64,000 nt of DNA from Calliopum simillimum (Eukaryota > Arthropoda > Insecta > Diptera > Lauxaniidae): positions 89,549,058 through 89,613,057 of the forward strand of contig OX638372.1 in NCBI GenBank assembly GCA_951812925.1, read 5' to 3'. The notes below the pieces were generated by a model, which made no database searches, was not told the origin of the DNA, and saw only the letters and a list, made by a program, of their open reading frames with translations. Numbering within the stretch: position 1 is the stretch's first letter; each line of letters starts with the position of its first letter. A program made the position numbers and the translations under genes. Shown in pieces: positions 42,646-54,810 of this stretch.

Positions 42646-45600
42646 GTTGCGAACTTTTCAGCAGTAGTTGAATTTTATTAAACAATTTTTTGATAATTCT
42701 AACCTTCTAACAAGCTTTTTCAATATCTTTAGAGTTTTTCAACGTATTTTGATACTCGAATACGAAGGTTTTCCAAAGGCTTTTAACTTTCGAAGCATTT
42801 TTCATCAAATATTTTCCGAGTATTTCAATAAGCACTAAAAGCCAAGTGTACCAGCTCAAAATTTTTTTTTCTCCGATTTCGCTCAAATTTGACAATATGG
42901 TAGATACGGTGTGCAAGAACAACAATCCGGGAGGATTTGGTTCTAGTACCATTTGTTGTTAAAATACAGGGTGTTGAAGTTGGCTTTTTTAGTCATTTTC
43001 ATGAAAAGGGTGTTTTTTAAAAAATTTAAATACTTATTGCATGATATTTCGTTTTTTGTCCAGCCCACAGGATTTCGTGTTCCTCAAACAAAACAAGATT
43101 TTGTGTAGGCTCTCAATAAAGTTTCAAAAGTGTGAATTGACTACATTTTTTTGCAAAGAATACTGGATTTAACAGTTTACTTTGATGCGTGTTAAATGAA
43201 TTTAATCTTTTGTGAATTTCCTTTAAATTGCATAATCGCTGCTGTTATGTGAACGGCGTTGTCAAGACAACCTACGTGAGATACAAGCCTGTTATCCTTT
43301 ATAATATGATATTCAAAAGAATTTTTTTTTTAACTAAAAATTTGTGACACTTTCTTTTTTAATCAATAGCAAACCCTTTTTATGACACTTAAGACTTTTG
43401 ATCTCATGACAAAATTCAACTGTACTTTTGAAAAACCTCACATTTGTCACAAAATATGTTGCATAGCATTGTCTTTAAATTGCTTTTCGCTGTAATCGTA
43501 AAATTTCACCCACCACTTCAAAAAACTTTCCAAAATAAAAAAAAAAAATAAACCGAACTTACCACTTAAACCTTTCAACCGAAAAATATGAAATCCTAAA
43601 TGTAAAAAATTTTCCAGCTCATAAGCCGCTCACTACAAGCTCAACCATTAATTTTGGGTACGTACCCAACATGGCTTAAGGAGTACGTAGATGATGCTCG
43701 CTCTCCTAAGTATTATCTTTAATGCAAATACAGCTGTGGTGCTTCGCATTAAAACATTCTGGAATGGCATGAAATAAAAAGTAATAACTAAAAAGTAACA
43801 AAACTCACCCTCACCCTATAAAGAAACAAAAAAAAAAAAAACGTAATAATTTGATGTAAACTATAATGTTTACATAATATGTCAATTAAAGCGTAAGTCA
43901 TAAATATGTCAAAGAAACATCCCCCCCATTAAATTTGTTTGGTTTGGAAAACCAAAAGACACCCCAAAAGAGAACAGTGTTAGTATATACTGTACCCATG
44001 ATTGCAAGTGAGACCAAGTAGAAAAAGCATAAACCCAAATTATAAAAATGTAAATTTATGAGTATTAGATTTATATGTAAATGAAACAAATGCATATTAT
44101 AATTGACACTAATTGACAAATATATGTATGTAAATTTTTTTTTTTTGCATTTTGTTCTTAATGTTTTGGAATTCGAAATATTTCTTAAATTTAAAATCAT
44201 TATTATCTCCTTTGCTTCATCCGCCACATATAATTATGATTATTTTTTATTTATTGTAATCCTCTATATCCTTTGGGTAACGCCATGCAACGTTACAATG
44301 ACACGCTTCGGCTTTTACTTATATTCTACACACGGAATATATTTAACTTATCCTGCCATTTATAATGCTTAGAAAAGAGTATAATAGATATCAGAAAGTA
44401 AACATATGCACATATTTTTGATCCTTAATCGAAATGGTTTTGTTCTTGAAAATAACGATTAGTCTAATAATAATAACTTGATGCACTGCCTACGTCCTGA
44501 AAGTTAGTTCGTGGCTTTAGAGCTTCGTGAAATTTACTGTACTGATTTCAAACTTTTGATTGTGTTTTGCGCATTAAATTATCAATGAATTAAATACAGT
44601 CATTTTTACAGCAGTGATGTCCAAAATTAATTTTTGAACTTGCTCTATCGACTGTGGCAAAAATAATTTTATATAAATATTTGCCACAAACGGGTATTTT
44701 CGTGATTGATTTCGCGATTAATTGGCCGATCCAGATTTCACTTTGTGTCTACCGGGAATTTATAATGTGATTTACGGCTGTTTCGAGATTTTGCTCTAAA
44801 TTTCGGCGTAAAGCACGAGATTTACCTTACAAAATGTTATCTAAGTATTTCTGTGGAGTTTTATTTTAAATCTCTGTGTATAAATCTCAGCAGGGCTACC
44901 GATTCTAGCTATTTTTGACCAAGTGGCACTCCTATACTTTGACAGTTGGCATTAAATATCATTAAAAATAAAGCAAATCGAAGATAAATATTAAGAGGAA
45001 AAGGAAAAACAACTTTCATTATCCCGCTTGTTATATTTACTGACAAAAATAGATCTGTTTCGGCCAATGGAAGCGTGTAGGTCTTAACGACGGGGTTAAT
45101 AGATCTCATCACATATAAATCTCCGTTGGAAAAGAAGTATTAATCAGATTGTATTTGTTGCCGTTTGAAATCTGTTGAAGAATGATGTGAAGTATAAAAC
45201 ATAAAATTGGTCAAAATGGGGTTTTTTCGGAATTCAAAGTCTTTATTTTTACCCTTATCAATCAATTTGTGCAATAACATTTTTGCTGAATTATGACCAT
45301 TTCCTTGGAATTTTTATTTTTAAGAACTTTAAAATTTTTATTTCTAATTTTAAAAATTAATGCGTAAGATCGGTAAAAATAAACAAATCTTAAAAAATGT
45401 ATTTTTAGAAAAAATAAATTTAAATTCTTGGAAATACTTAAAAACAAGCGTTGATTCCAAACGTTTTCGTTTAAAGATGAAAGTTAAAGTCTTTTTGATT
45501 TCTTAGAATATATTTTCAATTTAAAGTTTTATCCTCAAACGAAAAAAAGGGCGTTCAAACATAGGATAAACACGCTTAGAGAGCACTTAACATTTTCTTA

Positions 45601-48163
45601 CTTCCACAATTTCATAGTCCGTGATTGCCTTATTTTCTGCTGATGTGACTAATTTTGCTTTTGTGGGGCGTTGTTATTTCTTCCGATTAAACTAAGTCTA
45701 ACCTATCAGAGTCAAATAGGGGGTTATCGTGAATCAATACTCTGAGAAGAATTCCCCGGGAATATATATTCCCCCATAGTTTCAGAGATATAACTATTTT
45801 TGCTTTTGGGAAAAGTGGTCTGCCCGCATCGATAATTTGTAAACATTTCTTAGAAAATTGTTTTGCGAAAACGGTTCTGCTTACATTATAATCCTTTTAT
45901 ACACAGGCCCTTGCACACGGGGGAGTTTTAGGGGTTCAAAACAGGAAGATATTTTATCCATATATTACAGTACAAATTTAGTGTTTAGTATAGTGTTACT
46001 TCGTTTTTTTTTTTATATGAGAAACCCCCAAGAGCAAATCCTGCGCACTGTGCCGTATACACATGCCAGTTCTTAAATCCTTTTTCATATGGGCGGTTAC
46101 TTGCGTTAGGAGAATATATTTAATATACTTTTTGTATTAAATATCTTGAAATGTCTGTGCAATTTTAAATTAATTCTTCGTTAGGAAGATTTTATTTTCA
46201 AATTTCCCAGAAAACCTAAAAAGAATCCTATATAAAAGTTAATAAAAATTTAAAATAAAAGTTTTTGAAAGCTTTTCATTTCGAAGTATCATGCCATAAA
46301 ATATATTCAAATTATGAGAAAAAACATTTAAATTTACAAATTTATTCTCTTTTATTCCAGGTAAGAACTTCAAAATTATTATATAATATTCTGTGGACTG
46401 ACATAATGTCTCTATAAGTAAGTTTAATTATAACTATATAAGATTCGATTTTAAATTAGGAATAAAAAAATTGATCAAACACTAAAAAAGTGAGACATAT
46501 TGCCCTCATATTATCTATCAATGAAACGAATTATTTTTACAAAATATTCGAGTTTTATTAAATCCAAAAAACTGTTAAATACATATTATGCATAATAAGT
46601 AACAGCAAACTCTACTTTATTCTTCATTATATAATTTTTTTATAAAAAATTTAATACGAAAACCTTGACTATTAATAAAACTCATGTATTGTGTGTGGTT
46701 TGGTTATATGAAACCAATTGGCTAGCCCACTGCCACTGCTACATTTGATTAAATCAAATGACACCCTCCATGTTGCACGTATGTATGTATGGTCTCCAAT
46801 TGTCAATTCGGTCACAATTAAAATACCCAATGACGATGTGTTTATGATGTGACATTTTACATTACGCGTGGAGTGCACATATTGACAAAAAAAAAAAAAA
46901 CTGACAAAATGTAGTTCAATGTTAAATTTACGTAGTTTTCATTACAATAACAACTACATGTATTATTAGTGAAATATGTAGTGAAATTTGTAATGAAAAT
47001 TGAAAATTGACACGGCACACTCTTGATATCCGTAATGTGTGCGATGACTTTGTAATAGAATTTCATTATATTGACAGTTTTTTTTGTCCAAATTATTATA
47101 CGAGTAGGTACATCCGCTAGGTCCGCGAAAAAAAAAATAGTATATTTACTTCATTTAATTGTTGAGTGTAGAATTTCAAAACAAATATTAATTTCAATGG
47201 ACTGGAATACTAAAATATTGTTATTATTAAAAATCTTCAGCTTATTCTCTCATCAGACGTGTATTCAAAGAATTTTTTAGAATATGAAAAATTCAGCAAG
47301 TTCCAAGTAAAAAGATTGAAAAAGCTTTCAGTAGAAAATGTGGACTTGAACTAAGAATGGTATTTTGGATATACATAACTATAGTAAAAACTTGTAATGT
47401 AAAGAAATATATAGATATGTTGGCATTAAGAGTGACCGAAATCATACCCTATAACATTTCTGAGTGTTCTTCTACACATGCTACTCTCTATTTCATTTAT
47501 TAAGTCAGCTGCTTTAGGCATTACGACATAAGTAGATTAGAGAAGAAGCTTGTTTGATGCCAAAGCATTACAGCCACTTCTCCATTCTTGACAGTAAATC
47601 CATAAAATTTTCGAGTTTTCCAACAGACTGTAATTAAAGCACACTCAGTTTTGAGTGTGGGATCTCAGATTTTCTGAGAGTTCTGAGATGCTCTCAGCTA
47701 TGTTTTTGAAGACATACGAGAGTTTTTTAAAAAAAATCTTTGATTATCTTAAAACCTTAGATATTAAGATAAATTTTGATAGAGGCTTTCAGTCGAAATT
47801 TTTTGATTATCTTAAAGCCTGCTGATCAATAGAGATTGCTAAGACCAGTACTGGAGAGATGACACTCTACTCTGAAAGTCAGTTCGACATCAAAGCATTC
47901 AATTCAAGAAATGTGGGTCAAAGTTTTTCGTCTTGGTCTCCAGATCGATACTACTCTCATTTTGGTTCCGATAGCAGGATACGGCTCATTTCTAAAAGAA
48001 AATGTTTCCGAGCAGGAACATACCCGTTAGATCTAGTGAAGATGGAGATTTTCTTAAAAACATTAACAAGTTGCGGAATGATTAGGACAATCTGTACGAA
48101 AACCTGCAAGTCGGTGAATCATAAAAGCATTGCAAAAATCGACGCAGTTTGCACTGGATATTG
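42646..48163. other. Long AT-rich spacer, no gene seen
   Basis: About 5.5 kb without a recognised gene or bordered repeat. The frames 42707-42952, 43898-44227, 44103-44372, 44909-45112, 45858-46076, 46672-46878, 46857-47066, 47071-47280 and 47859-48164 show no family motifs or codon-bias cue. A minor hairpin, CACACTCAGTTTTGAGTGTG, lies at 47640-47659. A single host exon here cannot be excluded by eye. Confidence 0.4.
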
Positions 48164-48171
48164 AATTATAC

Positions 48172-48798
48172 CAAGAGTGTCAGCGTAGAACAAAAGTGAG
48201 CCAATTTTGGCTCGACCAACAACATCAATATTTCTGTACAACATTCACAGAAATAATTTTTGTTGTTTTTTTTTTCACGCTCGTCAAAATTTCCCGTTTT
48301 TGTTGCTTTTTTTGCGTACACACAAAATCGAACTCGAACCAACATAAAACAACAACAACGACTACGTTGCATCAAAAACAAAAACAACAAACAATATGGG
48401 TATTAATGCGTTGATGCGCAGTTGCGAAAATGCAAGTCTTTTACGCACTAACGCCTGAACGTTCAATGTGAATATTTCCATCTTGAGAAATTGCAGAAGT
48501 AGTGAGAAATTTCCGGCAATATGTTGTTTTACAAATGTCAAACTTTCGCTAACCGCACTTCCGCAACGACGCAAGATCATTGCGCATGAACGCATGAATA
48601 CCCCTACTTTTTGTGTGTGTCCTAGTCCTTAGAAATTTTGACAATTGTTGAAATATCATTGTTGTTGTAAACGAGGCATGAAAAAACAACAAAAAATTGT
48701 TTTTGTGATTGTTTAATTCGAATTTGAAGTTGTTGTAAAAGCGAAAATTTAGCGCTGTATGCGCTTGGTTCAGTGATTTGAAAACGCTGACACCCTTG
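48172..48798. mobile_element. 627-bp non-autonomous hAT element
   Basis: Ends are CAAGAGTGTCAGCG (48172-48185) and, inverted, CAAGGGTGTCAGCG (48785-48798), 13 of 14 matching. An exact 8-bp duplication AATTATAC flanks it (48164-48171, 48799-48806) and fits the nnnTAnnn pattern. Subterminal sequence is rich in AACAACAACAA. The frames 48130-48414 and 48362-48595 lie in it and are not genes. Another copy, truncated by the window edge, is at 1-240. Confidence 0.9.
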
Positions 48799-48806
48799 AA
48801 TTATAC

Positions 48807-49131
48807 GTATAAGCTAGCTTTTTGAAAACCTAGATAATCATTACAGCTGAATTATATTGAATTCAGAATGAGTTCCTTAGACAGGAATAGATCTCCAGCA
48901 AAGCCTTTTTACATAACATCATTTATGTTGTTGGGGATTTGATACTTTTTGTCATTTTATCAGAATACACACCCAAAAACCTTTAAAAAAAGGGGGAAGT
49001 TTAATTCAAAATTATCTAAAATTCCGTGTGACATGAGAATCGAGCTTGAAGAAGTAAAGGTTTCTCTTCCTGTCAAATACTCGAAGCAAAGAAATTTTCG
49101 AGAGAATATTACAGACACTAGCTAACCATTA
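48807..49131. other. Spacer, no gene seen
   Basis: AT-rich with no recognised feature. Confidence 0.45.
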
Positions 49132-49547
49132 CATAGGCCGACAAAATTTAACCAATAATCAAACGCAGAAACCAGTAAATTTTTTCTATTCCTGAAAATC
49201 GATTGAGATAGCATAGACATGATATAGTTGATTACTACAAAAAAAAAAAACAGGAAAACTTCAAAATGCGATATCTCAGAAAAGAAAAAAAATATTTGAG
49301 CAAACTCAACGCTATTTGAAAGAAAAAGACTTGTACTTAAAAAAGCCAACCTCTAATTTTGGTGAAATAAAAAATTCGCAAGTTTACATAACCTCAAAAA
49401 TATGCAAAAACGTTGCTTTTTGCACTTTTAAGTAAGGATATATCGAAAACCAGAGCTGATAGAGCATTTTTGATTTGGATTCAGCGCAACAAAAAACTTC
49501 GGAAATATATAGTTTGGTTTCTGGGTCTGAGATGCTGTAGGCCTGTG
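49132..49547. mobile_element. CACAGG-family foldback MITE, diverged (416 bp)
   Basis: The left end CATAGGCCGACAAAAT and the right end, inverted, CACAGGCCTACAGC are flanked by TTA on both sides (49129-49131, 49548-49550). The interior has GCGATATCTCAG facing CGATATATCCTTACTTAAAAG, echoing the family interior. Arms are only loosely complementary, so it is an old member. The minus frames 49122-49349 and 49384-49620 are element sequence. Confidence 0.6.
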
Positions 49548-49550
49548 TTA

Positions 49551-51179
49551 TCCACAGTAAAAATTTTTTTTGAGCTACACGTTTAAAGTCGAGATATAGA
49601 ACACAGATGAAAAAAAGCATGATTTGTTATGTGATTGATATGCTGTATTTTTTCAAATGAATTGTGTCCCATAATTCATGCAAGATTTTAATAACATAGA
49701 AAACAAATTTTTTTTAATTGTGTTTTTTTTATTGCAACATTACTACTAACCTGAAGCTGTCAAACCTTTTCTTTTTAATTTTGCTTGACTTTGTATGACC
49801 ATTTGTTAACTCTTACCAAATGTTTACTCAGTGCATTCTTAACTTTAAATGAACACCATCATTCTGCAGATTTTTAATCTTTACAAGCTACATAAAATCG
49901 CAAGAGAATTTAATGTTGGTGGTGAAAAAGTATCATTTTATTACTGAAATTGCTACCAAGAGAGAAATAGTAAATGTCAATTTCGTCTTCCAAAATGAGG
50001 AAAAAAAATTGTTCCCCTTAATTTTACAAAGCCCAAAATTTTCATTAATCTATTCCCCAAGGCATTAAAGAAACAAAAACACACAATTTTCTAAAACTAT
50101 TTGTTGTAATACAAGACAATCGTAAATTCACAATGTCAGCAGCAATGCGACGTCATCGAATGAAGCTGTCAAACATGAGGTGAGAAGTAAATTATTTTGT
50201 TGCTACCTACAATGATGAAGGGAAATTGTTCTCAATGTGACAACATGATATTCGTGTGTGTGAAGTACATAAGTGTTACCAAAAATACATTTTATAGCTT
50301 AGATACTCCTAAGCAGCTGTTACTAAATTAAATTTAGTGACAACATTTTCATTAGATTTATTGGATAGAAAACAATGCCTGATTTGTTTGTAAACATAAT
50401 AATGACAAGCTCAAGGTTTTGGGGAGATTTTCCACCAAAGTGCTTATGAGCTTAAAGTAAGTGATAAATTGCATTGGTAGATAAATTTAACAAATGAAGA
50501 AAAATTTAAAAAGGTCAAGATTATTATGCTGACATTTCTCTTCTCGATTAAAATATTTAATATCTTTCATAAAAATTTAAGAAGAATCTATAAAAAATAC
50601 AACTTTTTATAAGTTTTACTATCAATTTACAATAACTTCACCACAAGTGGTAGCTAACGAAGGAAGAGACACAACAGCTGGCCAATAAAACCACAAAAAT
50701 TCCAGCAACATCCGTTGCTACTGCTGCTGCTGTCTCTACGCCCTCTTCACCACAAAACTGATATTCATATCAAAGGTATCGATTACCACCGGAATTTCCC
50801 ATGATAATAATTTGTTAATTAAAATAAATTTTGTGTATTTTTTTCGAAAATACTAAAGTTACTCAAAACATATTTTGTCACAATTTACACAAATAAAAAA
50901 GGGGAAATTCTCAAATAAAAAAAAAGGAAGAGTTATAAATTTTTTATAAGAAAAAAGTGCTAAACGCAACTGTTTAAATTTTACTGCATGTCATCGGTTT
51001 TTTGCTCCAGCACACACGTAGTAAAATGTCACAAATTTTATAAAATTAAATGAAGTGTAAGTTAATCGATTAAGCACGTCACATATTCGCTAATATACAC
51101 GTTTGGGTTATTCCATGGAAAAGTTTTTTATTCAAAAAACTGCATTTATCTGTTGCCATTAGTACAATTTCTTTGTGAA
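49551..51179. other. AT-rich spacer, no gene seen
   Basis: No reading frame of note. A CTGCTGCTG run lies at ~50721-50731. Confidence 0.45.
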
Positions 51180-52060
51180 TTGTTTGCGACAGTTTTTTGT
51201 GAACTGCTTTCAACATTTTCTCCGATACCTTTTTGAGAGACTTTTTTGTGACATTATTTCAAATACTTTTTCGTGAGACTTCCTCTTACAGTTCTATGCT
51301 ACACTTTTCCGGTACAGTGAAACTTTTTTGCTACACTTGTTCCGACATTTTTTATCTACGGTTCTTCTGACACTTTTTTGTGTCACTTTTAACGATAACT
51401 TTTTACAACACTTTTTTGTGACACTTTTTATACTATTTTTTCCGATATTTTTTTAAGACACATTTTTACGACAGTTTTTCCGGCACTTTTTCGCGACGCT
51501 TATTTCGGCCACCTTTTCGATATTTTTTAGAACCCCTTTTACAACGCTTTCTAACACTTTTTTGTGTTACTTTTGCCGATACTTTTTTACAACACTTTTT
51601 TGCGAAACTTTTGTCGATACTTTTTTACTAATGATTTTATTTTAGCGAACTTTTTTTACAACACTTTTTTGTGACACTTTTGGTACCACTTTTTCCGATC
51701 CTTTTTTAAAACGCATTTTAACGACAGTTTTTCCAATAGTTTTTTGAGACACTAATTCGTGACACTTATTTCTGCCACTTGTCGATATTTTATGGAACCC
51801 TTTTTTCTACACTTTTTTGTGCCACTTTTGCCGATACTTTTTAAACAACACTTTTTAGTGACACTTTTGGTACAACTTTTTCCGGTAGTTTTTTAAGACG
51901 CTTTTTAACGACGATTTTTCCCGATAGTTTTTTTGCGACATTTATTTACGCGACTTTTTCGATATATTTTGAAACACTTTTTTCTAACCTTTCTAACACT
52001 TTTTTATGACACTTTTGCCGATACTTTTTTGCGAATGTTTTTTGTGAAACTTTTCAACCA
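51180..52060. repeat. Degenerate minisatellite with higher-order repeat
   Basis: The ~880-bp stretch is a chain of 18-40-bp subunits such as ACACTTTTTTGTGACACTTT and GCCGATACTTTTTTAC. A larger order is visible: ACAACACTTTTT(T/A)GTGACAC, then a TTGGTAC-like block, TTTTTAAGACGC, ACGACAGTTTTTCC, GCGACACTTATT, CGATATTTT and GCCGATAC recur in order from about 51404, 51658 and 51844. The spacing of the last two is 186 bp. It does not encode a protein; the frame 51933-52121 only translates it. Confidence 0.75.
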
Positions 52061-53015
52061 TTTTATTGTCATTCCGGTATATTCTGCGAACTATGCAAGT
52101 TATTTCAATGAAATTTTATAGGCTTAGGTGGCGAATAACACACATTAGTCGAAAAGTGACCGTAATCAAAAAATGCCACGTCCGCTTAATATTCTAAATA
52201 ATTTTAGAATTCATTTTTTTCTTTACAACTGTACAAACGTTTTAAAAAGATTCTGCAATTAGCTCTTTCAAATCCCTAACACTAAAATCCTCTATTCAAA
52301 CTTAAGTAAATATAAAAACATTAAGCCCTTAAAAATAGTAATAATTAAGTGACTGAATGAAGGTGAAACACTAAAACTAATAGGTACGTCAGAAGCCGAA
52401 AATTAATATTCCTCAGAAATTAACTTTTCAAATCCTCTTCTCTAAGCTCCGCATTCAAAATAACGAATTAATAAATACAATACTAGAATTGCCTAGCGGT
52501 CAAAATTCGACCACAAATGTATTAAATAATTTTGGTACTTTTTGGACACTTTTAGTACATTTTCTTTGCTATTTGGTACGAAATAGAAAAGCTCATTTAT
52601 TATCAAAACAAAAAAAAGTCAGTCGTTATCCTTTTTTCAGCTCTGTGTGAGCGTATATTTTGTTGTTTTTAATATTGAAAAATTTGTATTTTATTTTGCA
52701 TAGCTTAATGTCAGAATATTAACATAATTTTAACATTGTGCACATCTACACACAAATACCTTTCTTATGGTGTATAATTCAAAGTCGTGCTTTATTTCTA
52801 ACTTAGTAAAAAAGGTAGGACAAATTTTTGCCTTGTGTATTAGTATATAGATTTTACTCTTGAGAGAACATGTTCACTCCTGTATAGGTGAGAGAGTGAC
52901 TGAAATACATTTTTTCAAAGCTTTTCATCACGTAAAGAGTAATTAATAGTTCCAAACATGCAATTGATTGGGAATTCCACTTTAAGATACTACCGTTGGC
53001 TTTTGTCAGAGTTTT
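52061..53015. other. AT-rich spacer, no gene seen
   Basis: No reading frame or bordered repeat noted. Confidence 0.45.
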
Positions 53016-53016
53016 T

Positions 53017-53215
53017 AACTGAACTGAACTGAAACTGAACTGAACTGAACTGAACTAAACTGAACTGAACTGAACTGGACTAAACTGAATTGAATTAAAT
53101 CGAATCGAATTGAACTAAATTGAATTGAATTGGGTTCAAATGAATTGAGTTGAACTGAACCGAATTGAACTGAAATGAATTGAATTGAAACCGATTTGAT
53201 TCGATTTGAATTGAA
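53017..53215. repeat. TGAAC pentamer microsatellite, degenerating
   Basis: Tandem ACTGAACTGAACTGAACTG at the left grades into TGAATTGAATTGAA and TCGAATCGAATTGAA at the right. Non-coding. Confidence 0.9.
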
Positions 53216-53845
53216 TTTCTATAACCCTTACATGTGGAATTGTCTACGTTTCATATCTATATGATAAGCACACATTCAAGTGCTAATACATACATTCACA
53301 TATTTATATCCATACTGTTTCTACACTAGGGACAGATTTACCGTGCCAACACAAAAAAAAAAGAAATAAAAATAAATCCAACTCTTTCGCTTAAATGAAG
53401 TGTAAGATAAATAAAAGCAAAAATGTATTATTATTACGATGAGCATCACAGGATAAAAATAATAAAAGGCTAAGGACAGCAGAAAAGTGGCAACAATCAT
53501 GGAAGACATACAAATGAATATACGGATAGTGAGTATGTTTGTAGCAATTCGTATCTGGCTGACAATAAACAAAGAACAACAATTAATATATTATTGATCT
53601 CGGATAAATATTTATTGATGAAGAATAATAAAACACTGATCAATTTTAATGGGAAAATATAAAAACGAATCATTGAAGCAGAGCAAACGCATTATATCAG
53701 TGTGAGTACCTTCATTACTTTAGATCTCTGTGTGAAAAATACTTTTCACAGAGGAGCAGCACTTTTAGAATTAAAATTTAGCACGGAATCATGAAAAAAT
53801 CGAACTGTATTGAAAAGCTGTGTCTGCGAGGGGAAAAAGTTTAAG
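53216..53845. other. Spacer, no gene seen
   Basis: The minus frames 53321-53572 and 53391-53582 are hydrophobic but AT-driven, with no family motif. Confidence 0.4.
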
Positions 53846-53985
53846 TGATGAGCAAAACCAACCTTGGATTTATGTCTTGGTTTTGTTTATTTTTTGAGAT
53901 CAAGACTGGTCTTATATAATAATTATCAAGTTCAAAACTTATATTCGGACTTGGTCATTTATATTTAGTTAACAGTGATATCAAA
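53846..53985. mobile_element. Diverged fragment of the AAGACC-rich hAT MITE
   Basis: TGATGAGCAAAACCAA at the left matches the terminus of 5004-5495. It is followed by decayed GTCTTGG and TCAAGAC copies, then ATAATTATCAAG and TCTTG(C/G)T(A/C)ATTTATA-TTA, the same order as at 5159-5210. Only the left half is recognisable and there is no right end. Confidence 0.6.
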
Positions 53986-54699
53986 GCTCTTTCGGACATA
54001 CAAGCATCTCTTAATACACAAACATAGTGATAGGCTTCCAGTATTAAAAGTGTAGAGTTTAACATTCATTTTAATTTTCCTTTTTTTTGAGTGTACTGAA
54101 ATCATATGAATTTATGATTTTTTATCCGTACACATTTATATAATTGAGCGTCTCCATAACAAAGAAAAATCTAAAAATAATATACAAAATAAAAAGGCTT
54201 ATTAAGAGCACTCATCATAATGCCTTTAATTAATAGATTAATCCCTTCTTAATTTATTAAAAATTATCTTTTTTTAAACTCTTTGAAAAAACTCACACGA
54301 CCTATAAAATTTTATTTTTAATGAGGTATACGAAATGTTCGCCATTTTTTTCCTATTGAAGCTTATAATAGCTCTATCTGTATATATGTATGTCATTTTG
54401 TCCCTTAATTTTTGTACGTATTAGCAATGTATTTCTAAATATAGAGTTGCCAACACTTTAAATTCTTAAAAAGTGTAGGAAAAGAGATGGATTTGAGGAA
54501 TATGAGATAAGAGCTGTCGCAGAAAATGATCTCCGCGATAGTATTCCACAAACTAATTGCTCATCCAAAGGAAGAATTATCTTGATATTGCAATAAATAT
54601 TCTTCTAAACACTGTTGTAACTCAAAAACAGTGGGCCTTATGAGTTCATAAATTTCTCTAAACCACATCCCTTTATTAAGCCTTTAAAATATGGTTATG
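53986..54699. other. Spacer, no gene seen
   Basis: AT-rich with no recognised feature. Confidence 0.45.
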
Positions 54700-54810
54700 C
54701 AACTAACATTATCTTGGTGTTCTAAGCGATCAATGTAAGAGATTTTGAAGCCTCGGTCTTGATGTGCGAATTGTACTCCAGCTGAGGTCTAACAAAGGCC
54801 AAAGTTTAAA
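54700..54810 (-). pseudogene. LINE reverse transcriptase C-terminal scrap
   Basis: The minus strand at ~54802-54725 reads TLAFVRPQLEYNSHIKTEAS, then KSLTLIA and a stop. AFVRPxLEYxS is a signature of the thumb region of jockey/CR1-type RTs, where it is followed by W-x-P and LExVQ motifs; these are not intact here. An in-frame TAA lies just upstream. The evidence is one motif, so confidence is limited. Confidence 0.45.

Noticed and set aside
42646..48163. Host exons in the long spacer
   Set aside because: None of the frames shows a domain motif or plausible coding composition; absence by eye is not proof, and transcript mapping would decide.
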